Shown here piece by piece: positions 25,707 to 34,467 of a stretch of DNA of 64,000 nucleotides. This DNA comes from Rhodothermales bacterium. GTDB lineage: Bacteria; Bacteroidota; Rhodothermia; Rhodothermales; JAHQVL01. Under the pieces are notes generated by a model that was not told the DNA's origin, made no database searches, and was given only the letters and a program-made list of their open reading frames with translations. Both the position numbers and the translations under genes were made by a program. Where the stretch lies: positions 60,089 through 124,088 of the forward strand of contig JAWKNW010000019.1 of NCBI GenBank assembly GCA_041391505.1. The letters run 5' to 3'. Position 1 is the first letter of the stretch, and every line of letters starts with the position of its first letter.

Positions 25707-28700
25707 TTATCGAATCACCGTCATGGTTCGGACGACCTGCGTGTCTCCGGCTTCAAGTCGGTACAGATAGATACCACTGCGTACGGGGTAGTGCCCTGCG
25801 TGGGTCCCGTCCCAGCGAATTGTGTGAAAACCGGCGTCTAGATCGGCATCGACCAGTACCTGAACGAGCCGACCAAGGGCATCATAAACGACGAGTTTTA
25901 CGCGGGCGGGTTCCGGCAGCGCATACTCAATAATGGTGCCACTCGAAAAGGGGTTCGGGTAGTTTTGCGTCAAGACGACCTGGGCTGGCGCGAGTTCGGA
26001 GAGGGCGTCTGAAATATACGCATCGGAACCGATGAGGAGCACGAATTCGGTGTGATCAGCCCCCGCCGGCAAAAGAATCGTCGGTTGCCGGTCCAGCGCG
26101 TACGTTTTACCCAGCGTGCGATCCACCAGCACGACCTGCTCGCCGGCGACGCGCTCGATGCCGGTGGCCTCGAGCGTAACGGGCGTACCGGCTTCACGCC
26201 GCAGGGTGAGATCGTACCGATAGCCCGGGAGCTGCTCCGGCCGGAACTCCTCCATCAACAGGCGTCGCCGCTCGTCCGCATCGGTCTGCACGAGGCGGAG
26301 GCTCGTCACCTCGAAGCCGGCGGGCGGAGCCATCTGGTCGATCGTGTCGATGCCTTCCCGCGCATCGGGGTGCCGGCCAACGACGACACGGCTCGCCGGC
26401 CCCGCGTCACTGAGGGCGGAGAGCGTGAGCCCGCGCGCCGGCGCCTCGCCGGCCACTGCCGCGGGCTGATAGGGGAGCGTGAGCGTCGCCCGATTCTCGG
26501 CATTGAAGAAATAATACGCCTGCCCGGTCCGTGCCGAGGCGAATGTCGTGGCGGACGCAAACGCGCCGTTCCACGCGAAAAGCGTCTGGCTGATGCCGTT
26601 CAACGCCTGCACCGCGCTCCAGGGCACATCGATGTCGAACGGATTGGAGAGGATGTTCCAGCCGTTCTGCAGGGGGATTTCAAAGGCGTCCTCGCTGTTC
26701 AGCGGCACGGTGCTGCGCGAATCGGAACGGGTCCAGGCCAGCTTCGAGAGGAGCCAGAAGCCCCGGCCGGGCTTGAAGTCGAACAGTGCGGATCCGTCGT
26801 ATTTCTGGTAGACGTCGCCCTCCACGGCGTCCGGATTGCCCCGTTCGCGGTAGGCGACCCAGTCGACGTCCGGCACGCCCGGGATGGCCTGGTTCATGGG
26901 AAGCGCGACGTTGCCGGGCAGCCCGACCAGCCGGTAGCTCGTCGAGCGCGTCGGGTCGCCGAACGTGAGGCTGACCGTTTCGGCGACGCTTTGCGGCGGT
27001 TCGATCCGGTTGGGCTGGACCTGCACGGTGAAGGACGTCGTCGCCGTGGCCAGCTTGTCGTCCGTCGCCGTCACCGTGATCACCGCCGTGCCGGCGCCGG
27101 CGGGCTGGACGCGCAGCGTCATCCCGTCCACCTCGATGGCGGCCGTGGCGACCAGCGGTTGATTGGAGGATGCCGAGTAGGTCAGCGGATCGGCATCCGA
27201 AAAGATCGGCGCCAGCGACGTCGTGAACGCCGCGTCGCCTTCGACGAACGCCTGGTTGGAAATCGTCGACACGAGTTCCGGCGCGGCGTTCACCGTGAAG
27301 GTGAAGACGTCCTGCGCGATGCCGCCGCGCGGATCCTGGGCGGAGACGGTGATTTGCGTCCGCCCGATGGTCTCGGAGGAAATGAACAGGGTGTCGCGCT
27401 CCACCAGCACGCCGGCGACGGCCGGCGTGTCGGATACGGCGCCGAAAAGGAGCGGGTCGGATTCGGGATCGCTGAACACCCGCTTGAGCGCGATCGTCAC
27501 GTCCGGATTGCCCAGCGTATGCACCCGGTCGGGGATGGCGGAAGCGACGAACGGGGGCGCGTTGTTCACGCTCCGTTTGAGCGTCAGCGCACGCGGGTCG
27601 CCCAGCGTGAGCAGACTGCCGTCCGTCGTGACGACCCGGTGGTAGATGGTGATCGTGCCGCCGGGAGGCACGCCCTTGGAGGCGAGAAACGCGTCCAGCG
27701 TCGCGAGCGGGATCGTGAAGGACGGGGTCTGGTCGGTGCGGTAGAGGGCGTCGACGGTCCCGAAATTGGCTTCGCGGGAGAACGTCCAGAGGTAGTAGGT
27801 CGGGTGGCCGTCCGGGTCAGTCGCGGCCGTCCACGAAACCGTGAGCGACGCGCCGGCCTGCGAGAGGTCCACAAGGGCGCCATCGGTCGGCGCGGTCACG
27901 GTCGACGCGCTCGGAGCCTGGTTGGGGCGGACATAAAACTGGCCGCGCAGCTCTTCCTGGACCGCATCCTGGGCGTCGGGGCGGGTCGTGAAGATCACCG
28001 CATAGAGCCGGCCGTTGCGCAGCGCGTCGAGCTGGGTCGATGCGAAGCTGAAGCTGTTCCGCTCCGGATCGAACGTGCCGCCGCTGCCGGCGAGCGTCGC
28101 GTTGAGCGTCGCCACCTGGATGCCGTTGGCGTCGGGGTTGCCGATGTACAGCGCCGCCCCCGTGTACGGGTTGTTCATGTCCTGGAAAGACCCGGTGACG
28201 ATCAGGCGGCTCTCGGAGAGCACGGCGGTAAGATCGCCGGATGCCGGCGAGATAAACGGCGGCAACACGTTGGCGCTGCGCAGGTGGGCGTCGAACCGTT
28301 CGGCGTTGCTCACCTCGACGACGACCGGCTGGCTGGTCAGCGTGAGGCCGGCGACGGCGGTGTTCGTGGCCTCCAGCGTATACACGCCGGCGTCCGCCGT
28401 GCTGGCCATGGCGCGGGAGAAGACCCGGTTCGTCGCGCCGTCGATCGCCTCGCCGTCCTTGAACCACCGGTACACATTGTTCGCCCCGCCGATAGGGATG
28501 TCGATCGTGAGTGGCTCGCCCTCGTTGATCGAAATCGAGCGCGACTCACCGAAGGGCAGCTGCGGGATGTACTCGATCCCGCTCACCCCGATATTCGGCT
28601 CGATGTCCTCGAAGGTGAACCGGTTGGTGTGCACCCGGAGGCTCGTCATCTGGCCGGCCCGCGCGGCGAAGCTCGGCAGCTCGGTCAGGCTGTTGAACTG

Positions 28701-30458
28701 GACGCGCAGGATTTCCAGGTTGGGGAGGAGCGCGATCTCGGGAGGGACGGCGCCGTCGAGCTGGTTGCTCGGGATATAGAACTCGCGCAGGGCGGTCATT
28801 CCGCCATAGGCCGCGGGGATGGATCCGGTGAACCCGTTTGCGCCGAGTGCCAGGATCTCCAGGTTGCTGAGCGCGCCGAGTTCCGTCGGCAGCGTTCCGG
28901 TGAACTGGTTGGTATAGAGCCGGAGGATCTGGAGGGTCGACAGGTTGCCGAGCGCCGGCGGCAGCGCACCGGTGAGCGCGTTTTCGTACAGATCGATCAA
29001 CGTGACGCGCTGCAGCGTGCCGATCGCCGCCGGCAGCGGGCCGTCGAGGCCGTTGTCGTTCAGCGCCAGCTCGGTGACGAAGCCTTCGCCATCGGTCTTC
29101 ACGCCGGCCCAGGTCGACAGCGGCGTCGGCGTCCCCCAGTTCGCGTCGTTCTTCCATCCCGGACCGTTCGTGGCGTTGTACAGCGCCATCAGCGCGCCGC
29201 GGTCGGTATTGGCGAGGTCGTAGAAATAGACGGCGCCGGCGTCTTCCGCCTGGTCGTCGTCGTGCTTCGACGTCACGACGGCATAGCGGTCGCCGAGCCC
29301 CACGCCCTGGCCGTACTGATCGTCCGGGTCGAGGTCGCCGGGCGCCAGCTTCGTCACCTCCTGCCAGGCGCCGTCGATCCGTTCGTAGACGTAGGCGGCC
29401 CCGCGGCGTTCGTTGTTGTTGCGCGTGGTCACGATGAGCCGATCTCCCCGGATGGCCACCGCGTGGCCGTACAGATCGCCGGCCGCGCCGTCGCTCGCCG
29501 TCAGCTTCGCCGCCTCGGTCCAACCCCCCTGCGCGAACTCGTACACGTACGCCGCGCCTGTCCCGTCGTTGACATCGCGCGCGCCGACGACGATGCGGTC
29601 GCCGTGAAGCGAAACGACCTCGCCGAAGCTGTCGTCCGTGGCGCCGTCGGAGGGAAGGAGACGTTTTTTTTCGATCCAGTTTCCGTTCTCGAGTTCGAAT
29701 ACGTAGGCGGCGCCGGCGTTCACGGCGACGGCGTCCACATCCCGCGCCCCAACCACGGCGCGATTGCCGTCCATGGCCAGATACCAGCCGAAGCTGTCGC
29801 CCTGGAGGCCGTCCGACGCGAGCAGTTTTTCCCGGAAGTTCCAGTTGTTGCCGTTGCGGCGATAGACGTAAACGGAGCCCGCGTTGATGCCGAGGTCGTC
29901 GTCGTCGAGCGCGCCCACCATCACGTATTCCCCATTGGTGGCGACGGCCGTGGCGTAATTGTCGTCCAGCGAGCTCTCCGGCGGCGTAAAACGGGCCGTC
30001 TGGACCCAGTTTCCGGGGCTGATGCGCTCGAATACGTACGCGGCGCCGAACCGGCTGCCCCGCTGGCGGGCTTCGGGCGCGCCGATCACGGCCACTGTAC
30101 CGGAGAGCGCGACGACGCTGCCGAAGAGGTCGCCGGCGGGCAGGTCGCCGTCCAGGAAGCTCCCGGTCGCGACCAGCTTGGCCTCCTGTTTCCATTCCCC
30201 GTTTTCGAGCCGGAAGACATAGGCTGCGCCGGCATCGAGCCCCTGCTGGTCGTCACGGAAGGCCCCCACGAGCGCCAGCGTGCCGTCAATCGCTACCGAT
30301 TCACCGAGGCGGTCCCGCACGTTGGGGTCGCCGGCGTAGGATTTGAGTTCGAGGTATTGCGCCGTCGCCGGCCTGGATCCCCACGTTCCGAGAAGGAGCA
30401 CAAACGTGAGGAGTAGGAGAAAAGGCGGCGGGCTGTCGGAGATCGGGCTGACCAACAT
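25707..30458 (-). CDS. Giant secreted multidomain protein: FG-GAP repeats, LRR, Ig/CHRD/Fn3/cadherin-like domains, T9SS sorting domain
   Basis: 1583 residues from the ATG at 30458, with signal peptide (FLLLLTFVLLLG...ATAQ). Order: about 35-420 seven FG-GAP-like blades (pattern GDxFGxxVAxxGDRxxVGA, AAYVYE); about 425-640 leucine-rich repeats of the plant LRR type (LNGNxLxGxLPxxxGxL); about 650-730 an Ig-like domain; about 735-860 a CHRD-like domain (HLRSANVLPPFISPASGD); about 865-975 Fn3-like; about 980-1180 two cadherin-like domains; then a large beta region; and residues about 1495-1583 a T9SS type A sorting domain (NYPNPFSSGT ... YLYRLEAGDTQVVRTM). It should be exported by the T9SS and attached or released at the cell surface. 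Likely adhesin or matrix component. Confidence 0.92.
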   Translation of the reverse strand: MLVSPISDSPPPFLLLLTFVLLLGTWGSRPATAQYLELKSYAGDPNVRDRLGESVAIDGTLALVGAFRDDQQGLDAGAAYVFRLENGEWKQEAKLVATGSFLDGDLPAGDLFGSVVALSGTVAVIGAPEARQRGSRFGAAYVFERISPGNWVQTARFTPPESSLDDNYATAVATNGEYVMVGALDDDDLGINAGSVYVYRRNGNNWNFREKLLASDGLQGDSFGWYLAMDGNRAVVGARDVDAVAVNAGAAYVFELENGNWIEKKRLLPSDGATDDSFGEVVSLHGDRIVVGARDVNDGTGAAYVYEFAQGGWTEAAKLTASDGAAGDLYGHAVAIRGDRLIVTTRNNNERRGAAYVYERIDGAWQEVTKLAPGDLDPDDQYGQGVGLGDRYAVVTSKHDDDQAEDAGAVYFYDLANTDRGALMALYNATNGPGWKNDANWGTPTPLSTWAGVKTDGEGFVTELALNDNGLDGPLPAAIGTLQRVTLIDLYENALTGALPPALGNLSTLQILRLYTNQFTGTLPTELGALSNLEILALGANGFTGSIPAAYGGMTALREFYIPSNQLDGAVPPEIALLPNLEILRVQFNSLTELPSFAARAGQMTSLRVHTNRFTFEDIEPNIGVSGIEYIPQLPFGESRSISINEGEPLTIDIPIGGANNVYRWFKDGEAIDGATNRVFSRAMASTADAGVYTLEATNTAVAGLTLTSQPVVVEVSNAERFDAHLRSANVLPPFISPASGDLTAVLSESRLIVTGSFQDMNNPYTGAALYIGNPDANGIQVATLNATLAGSGGTFDPERNSFSFASTQLDALRNGRLYAVIFTTRPDAQDAVQEELRGQFYVRPNQAPSASTVTAPTDGALVDLSQAGASLTVSWTAATDPDGHPTYYLWTFSREANFGTVDALYRTDQTPSFTIPLATLDAFLASKGVPPGGTITIYHRVVTTDGSLLTLGDPRALTLKRSVNNAPPFVASAIPDRVHTLGNPDVTIALKRVFSDPESDPLLFGAVSDTPAVAGVLVERDTLFISSETIGRTQITVSAQDPRGGIAQDVFTFTVNAAPELVSTISNQAFVEGDAAFTTSLAPIFSDADPLTYSASSNQPLVATAAIEVDGMTLRVQPAGAGTAVITVTATDDKLATATTSFTVQVQPNRIEPPQSVAETVSLTFGDPTRSTSYRLVGLPGNVALPMNQAIPGVPDVDWVAYRERGNPDAVEGDVYQKYDGSALFDFKPGRGFWLLSKLAWTRSDSRSTVPLNSEDAFEIPLQNGWNILSNPFDIDVPWSAVQALNGISQTLFAWNGAFASATTFASARTGQAYYFFNAENRATLTLPYQPAAVAGEAPARGLTLSALSDAGPASRVVVGRHPDAREGIDTIDQMAPPAGFEVTSLRLVQTDADERRRLLMEEFRPEQLPGYRYDLTLRREAGTPVTLEATGIERVAGEQVVLVDRTLGKTYALDRQPTILLPAGADHTEFVLLIGSDAYISDALSELAPAQVVLTQNYPNPFSSGTIIEYALPEPARVKLVVYDALGRLVQVLVDADLDAGFHTIRWDGTHAGHYPVRSGIYLYRLEAGDTQVVRTMTVIR

Positions 30459-30868
30459 GGTACGGACCGGACGGAACGTTGGCGCACAGTAGGCGCGGGG
30501 GATCGAAGTGGGCTGCCGGTGTGCGCACGGTTCGATCGACGCTGCTACATCCGCAAGCCGGCGTGCATCGACCCATACCGTACGGCGCGCAAAATACGAC
30601 AAAATGTGACAAAAGAACATTCGGCCGTGTTCATTGATAAAAGGACACGGCAGGCACGAAAACCCCCCACCCGAGAAGTAGCTCGCTACTCCTGGAGTTG
30701 ACTTGATTTCTGTAATTTTGCATCGCTACCTTTTTAACCTCCGGTTCGGTTTTGACGACGCGAATCGCGCGGTCTGCGGATCGTAAGCCCCCCAGCGGCT
30801 CGGCATGAGCTACGGGTGACGCTCGGCGTTGCCACTTCTTGCAGCGAACGCTCGTTTTGCGGTGATCT
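30459..30868. other. Divergent 410-bp regulatory region
   Basis: It separates the giant protein gene (minus) from the FHA operon (plus). It has a palindrome AGTAGC/GCTACT near 30679-30690, a TAATTTTG match to the TAnnTTTG promoter box at 30713-30720, and a TTGAC upstream at an untypically short distance. The first bases of the region are relatively AT-rich. No gene is visible. Confidence 0.4.
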
Positions 30869-32101
30869 ATGGCGGTAAAGCTCATACTCTCAAATAGCGC
30901 GGATCCCTCCTTAAGCGAAGAGTACGTCTTCGACCAGGAGCAGATCACGATAGGCCGGGACCAGGGAAACGACGTCCACATCGTGGACCCCACCCGTGTC
31001 GTCAGCAAGCGCCACGCGGAAATATCCCGCGCAGCGGAAGGATTTCTGCTCGCCGATCTCGGTAGCAAGAACTTTACGTATCTGAACAACACCCGGATCG
31101 AATCCGGCCGCGGGTACGCCATCGACGATGGCGACTCGTTCCGGCTGGGCGATTACGAGGTGCAATTCGTCGTTCTCGCCCCCGAGCCGGAGCCCGAACC
31201 GGAGGAAACGCCGGCGCCGGCGCCCTTCGAGTTCGACAAAACGATGTTCGACAGCGGCTTCGTCAACCCGTTTGCCGAAGGCGCCGAACTGCTCAGCCAG
31301 GCCCTCGCCAAAATCAGCGAAGCCTACGACCGCGAGACCCCCAACCGGCGCGACGACGCCCTCCGCGAGGCCTTCGCCGATGCGCTCGACGCCCGTCCCC
31401 ACGACGCCAAGGCGACCATCGCCGATATCCTGTCCGTCTTCCGCGACCCCGATGCCACGGACCGCAACCCGGCCCATGGGGCGGGTTCCACCGCCCTCAA
31501 CGGCCATACGGCGACGCCGGTCCCGCGCGAGAAGGCGCTGGCCCGCGTGAGCGGAGGCACGGTGATGAGCGACCATTCCTCGCGTGTGCTCGAGGTCTTC
31601 CTGCACGTCATGGCCAAGCTGCTCAGCATCCCGTGGGAGTTCCGACACGAATTTGTCGGCCATACGATCGCACAGTCTACCGAAACCGAGATGCTGTTCG
31701 GCAACGACAAGGAACGACTCCGCCGCTTCCTGCTCGATGAGACCCTGACCGACGACGAGATCGATCGCCGGCTCGCGCTCGTCGAGGAAGGCGGCGACGA
31801 TGTTGTCCTCCACCAGCTCGCGATGCTCGACGGGTACAAGGCGGTCGTCCAGCAGGGCATGCACATGATGCTGCGCGAGATCGACCCGAATGTCGCGATC
31901 GAGCAGCTCGCCAACGATGGCGGACTCTACCGCACCTTCCCCAAGCTGGCGCGCCTGGTGGCATCGTGGCAGCTGGAAGACAAATTTCGCGAACTCCGTG
32001 GCGAAGACTGGTCGGTTACCGAGCGGCGCGCCTACCGGCCTTCGTTCATCCGTGCGTACCTCGCCCGGATGTCGGGGGGACCCAAAAAGCCGCAAAGCTG
32101 A
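30869..32101 (+). CDS. FHA-domain protein with TagH/ImpI-like C-terminal domain
   Basis: 410 residues, no membrane helix. FHA domain at about 8-105: ITIGRDQGNDVHI, VSKRHAEIS, GSKNFTYLNNTRI, with the Arg, Ser and Asn phosphothreonine-binding residues present. An Ala/Pro-rich linker follows. Residues about 235-405 match the helical C-terminal region of type VI secretion FHA proteins (SSRVLEVFLHVMAKLLSI, EFVGHTIAQSTETEML, AIEQLANDGGLYRTF, and the ending in WSVTERRAYRPSFIRAYLARM). In T6SS this protein is controlled by Thr phosphorylation. No T6SS structural gene is near; it heads an operon with PP2C and a kinase. Domain identity is my reading, not searched. Confidence 0.82.
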   Translation: MAVKLILSNSADPSLSEEYVFDQEQITIGRDQGNDVHIVDPTRVVSKRHAEISRAAEGFLLADLGSKNFTYLNNTRIESGRGYAIDDGDSFRLGDYEVQFVVLAPEPEPEPEETPAPAPFEFDKTMFDSGFVNPFAEGAELLSQALAKISEAYDRETPNRRDDALREAFADALDARPHDAKATIADILSVFRDPDATDRNPAHGAGSTALNGHTATPVPREKALARVSGGTVMSDHSSRVLEVFLHVMAKLLSIPWEFRHEFVGHTIAQSTETEMLFGNDKERLRRFLLDETLTDDEIDRRLALVEEGGDDVVLHQLAMLDGYKAVVQQGMHMMLREIDPNVAIEQLANDGGLYRTFPKLARLVASWQLEDKFRELRGEDWSVTERRAYRPSFIRAYLARMSGGPKKPQS

Positions 32102-32156
32102 CGGCTGCTGCCGGTGTGCAGCGCCCTGTAGTTAGTACCGCGAAATAACCCTGTTC

Positions 32157-33599
32157 ATGAAACGGACGAACGACGCCAAACGGGCCGGCTTTCCGCCCAT
32201 CCAGGTGCGCATTGTGCAGGAAGACGCTGCCCCGGTCGAGCGCGTCTTCACGCACCCGTTCCGCATCGGCAGGGACCGTGAGTGCGATATCCATCTCCCC
32301 CTCAAACACGTCAGCCGCACCCACGCCGAGATCAACTATACGAACCAGTGCTGGTGGATCCACGATCTGGACAGCACGAACGGCATCGCCCTGAACGACC
32401 GAAAGGTGCAGCACGCGCCGATCAACGACCAGGACGTCCTGATGCTCGGGAAGGAGGGGCCGCAGATCCAGTTCCGGTACGTACAGCCGGACGGCTCGGG
32501 CTTCAATCCGGGCGGTGAGATGTACGAGGAGGCGCAGGCGGATACCGAAACGGGGATGAAACGCAAGGCATCGCTCATCGCGGCCGGCGTGGTCGTCCTC
32601 GCCCTGGTCGGCCTGTTCTGGGGCAACCGGCAGTCCGAAGAAAAACTGCAGCGGCGCGACGAGGCCGAGCAGCTGTTTTACAAGATCAAGGAGCAGGATC
32701 GCTCGATCGCGACCATCCGGTTCGAGGACGATCCCGCCGGCGACCGCAGCAACGTCCTCGATCTGATGGAGCTCCAGGAGCAGCGCCGCCAGATGGCCGA
32801 ACGGTACAAAGGCTACATCATCGAAATAGGGCTCTACAAGGATCTCACCCAGGTCGAACGCCTCATCTACAACGTGACGCGCTTTTTTAACGAGAGCGAA
32901 TTCGGCATGCCGAATGCGTTTCTGGACGATGTCCAGGAGGCGATCGATCGCTACTGGCTGGAGGAAAATCGGCTTCAGTACGAACTCGCGCTCCGAAAAG
33001 CCGCGAATCTCGGCTATACATCGTATGTCGTCGACCTGCTCACGCGGAACGGGCTGCCGGCCGAGTTTTTCTACATCCCCCTCACCATCAGCCTGTTCGA
33101 TATGGAAACGGTCCAGCCCAGGGGCGACGAGATGCGGCGGGGGATGTGGTTGCTCGACGGCGAAACGGCCGCCGCCTACGGGTTGAATCTGGGCGTGTTT
33201 TCGGACATGGATCAGTTCGACGCATCCGACGATCGGCACAACTTCTACGCCTCGACCGAAGCCGCCGTCCGCTTCCTGAGGGACCTCTATTACGGCCCCG
33301 GCGAAGTCTCCGGCCTCGTCACGCTGGCCGGCTATCTCGATCCGCGCGGCGCCGCGATTAATCTTCGTGACACGCTTGCTTCGTCGCTCGACGCGGCGTT
33401 TTTTCAGGGGGAGCCGGACGACCCGGGGCATCGAAATTACTGGACCCTTCTGGCACGGCGCGATGGACGTGTCGATCCGGACGTTCAGCGGCAGATCGCG
33501 CGCATCTTCGCGGCGGCCGTCATCGGCCAGGATCCACCGCTCTTTGGCTTCGATTTCGCCAACCCGCTGGCCGCCTATGAAGGCCGGCTCTCACGCTGA
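32157..33599 (+). CDS. Membrane-anchored FHA protein with lytic-transglycosylase-like extracytoplasmic domain
   Basis: 480 residues. N-terminal FHA domain at about 17-108 (FRIGRDRECDIHL, VSRTHAEINY, DSTNGIALND). A single membrane helix lies at about 137-156 (LIAAGVVVLALVGLFWG), with the FHA domain inside the cytoplasm. The periplasmic part from 160 is helical and includes NGLPAEFFYIPLTISLFD around 300, similar to the start of SLT-type transglycosylase domains. The catalytic Glu expected in a PLVESG-type motif is not obvious: the aligned sequence is PLTISLF, so it may be a non-catalytic glycan-binding domain. It is 55 bp after the FHA gene. Confidence 0.75.
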   Translation: MKRTNDAKRAGFPPIQVRIVQEDAAPVERVFTHPFRIGRDRECDIHLPLKHVSRTHAEINYTNQCWWIHDLDSTNGIALNDRKVQHAPINDQDVLMLGKEGPQIQFRYVQPDGSGFNPGGEMYEEAQADTETGMKRKASLIAAGVVVLALVGLFWGNRQSEEKLQRRDEAEQLFYKIKEQDRSIATIRFEDDPAGDRSNVLDLMELQEQRRQMAERYKGYIIEIGLYKDLTQVERLIYNVTRFFNESEFGMPNAFLDDVQEAIDRYWLEENRLQYELALRKAANLGYTSYVVDLLTRNGLPAEFFYIPLTISLFDMETVQPRGDEMRRGMWLLDGETAAAYGLNLGVFSDMDQFDASDDRHNFYASTEAAVRFLRDLYYGPGEVSGLVTLAGYLDPRGAAINLRDTLASSLDAAFFQGEPDDPGHRNYWTLLARRDGRVDPDVQRQIARIFAAAVIGQDPPLFGFDFANPLAAYEGRLSR

Positions 33600-33637
33600 C
33601 CCCGTTTTTTTCACCTATCCCGCTCTGTGCATCGCTC

Positions 33638-34399
33638 ATGTCCTGGTGGAAGCATAAAAGATCGACCAACATCGCGTTCGGTGCCTCGACGCATGTGGGC
33701 CGTGTGCGCTCCGAGAACCAGGATGCGTACGGCTGCTTTCCCGAGCATGCCTCGAACGGGCACGGCGACCGCCTTTTCATCGTCGCCGACGGGATGGGAG
33801 GACATGCAGGTGGCAAGGAAGCCAGCCGCATCGCCATCGACGAGGTGCCGGGCGCTTTTTTTGATGCGCGCGGCAAGTCGGCCCACGACCGCCTCCGCGC
33901 GGCGTTTATCACCGCCAACGAGCGCATCTACACCAAGGCGCACTCGGAGGAAGGGTTCGAACGCATGGGCACGACCTGCACGGCCCTGGCGGTGATCGAA
34001 GGCCAGATCTGCATCGCACACGTGGGCGATACCCGCGCGTATCGCATCACGAACGACACGATCGAACAGCTCACGAACGACCATACCCTCGTCGAGGAAA
34101 TGCGCCGCGAAGGGGTCATCACGGCCGACGAGGCGCGCGTGCATCCCCGACGCAACACCCTCACGCGGGCGCTCGGCGTAGAGCCGTCGCTGGAAGTCGA
34201 TGTGTACGATGTAGGCGGCCTCAACGCCAACGATCGGTTTCTGCTCTGCTCCGACGGCCTCGCGGCCGTGACCAGCGAGGAGCTGATGCAGATCGTGCTG
34301 GCCGGCGATCCGCAGCAGGCTACCGAAAAACTGGTGGCGATGGCCAACGAGCGCGGCGGGCACGACAACGTGACCGTTGTGATCATTCATGTAAAGTGA
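33638..34399 (+). CDS. PP2C-family Ser/Thr protein phosphatase
   Basis: 253 residues, a single catalytic domain. All PP2C motifs are visible: RSENQDA, VADGMGGHAGG, MGTTCTALAV, AHVGDTRAYRI, LTNDHTLVEE, LTRALGV, LCSDGL and GGHDNVTVV. The metal-binding Asp residues are intact. No membrane helix. It should reverse the phosphorylation by the nearby kinases, probably acting on the FHA partners. It is positioned between FHA genes and kinase gene, gaps of 38 and 68 bp. Confidence 0.95.
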   Translation: MSWWKHKRSTNIAFGASTHVGRVRSENQDAYGCFPEHASNGHGDRLFIVADGMGGHAGGKEASRIAIDEVPGAFFDARGKSAHDRLRAAFITANERIYTKAHSEEGFERMGTTCTALAVIEGQICIAHVGDTRAYRITNDTIEQLTNDHTLVEEMRREGVITADEARVHPRRNTLTRALGVEPSLEVDVYDVGGLNANDRFLLCSDGLAAVTSEELMQIVLAGDPQQATEKLVAMANERGGHDNVTVVIIHVK

Positions 34400-34467
34400 C
34401 GCGCTGAACCGGGTTTGCCCACACCGACCGCGCCGCTTCTGTCCCCGGAGAATCGGCGCACGTACCC

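Noticed and set aside
26052..30416. Very long open frame (over 1400 codons) antisense to the giant T9SS protein
   Set aside because: Arg/Gly/Val-rich composition without domains; a shadow of high-GC coding on the other strand, where domains and sorting signal are clear.
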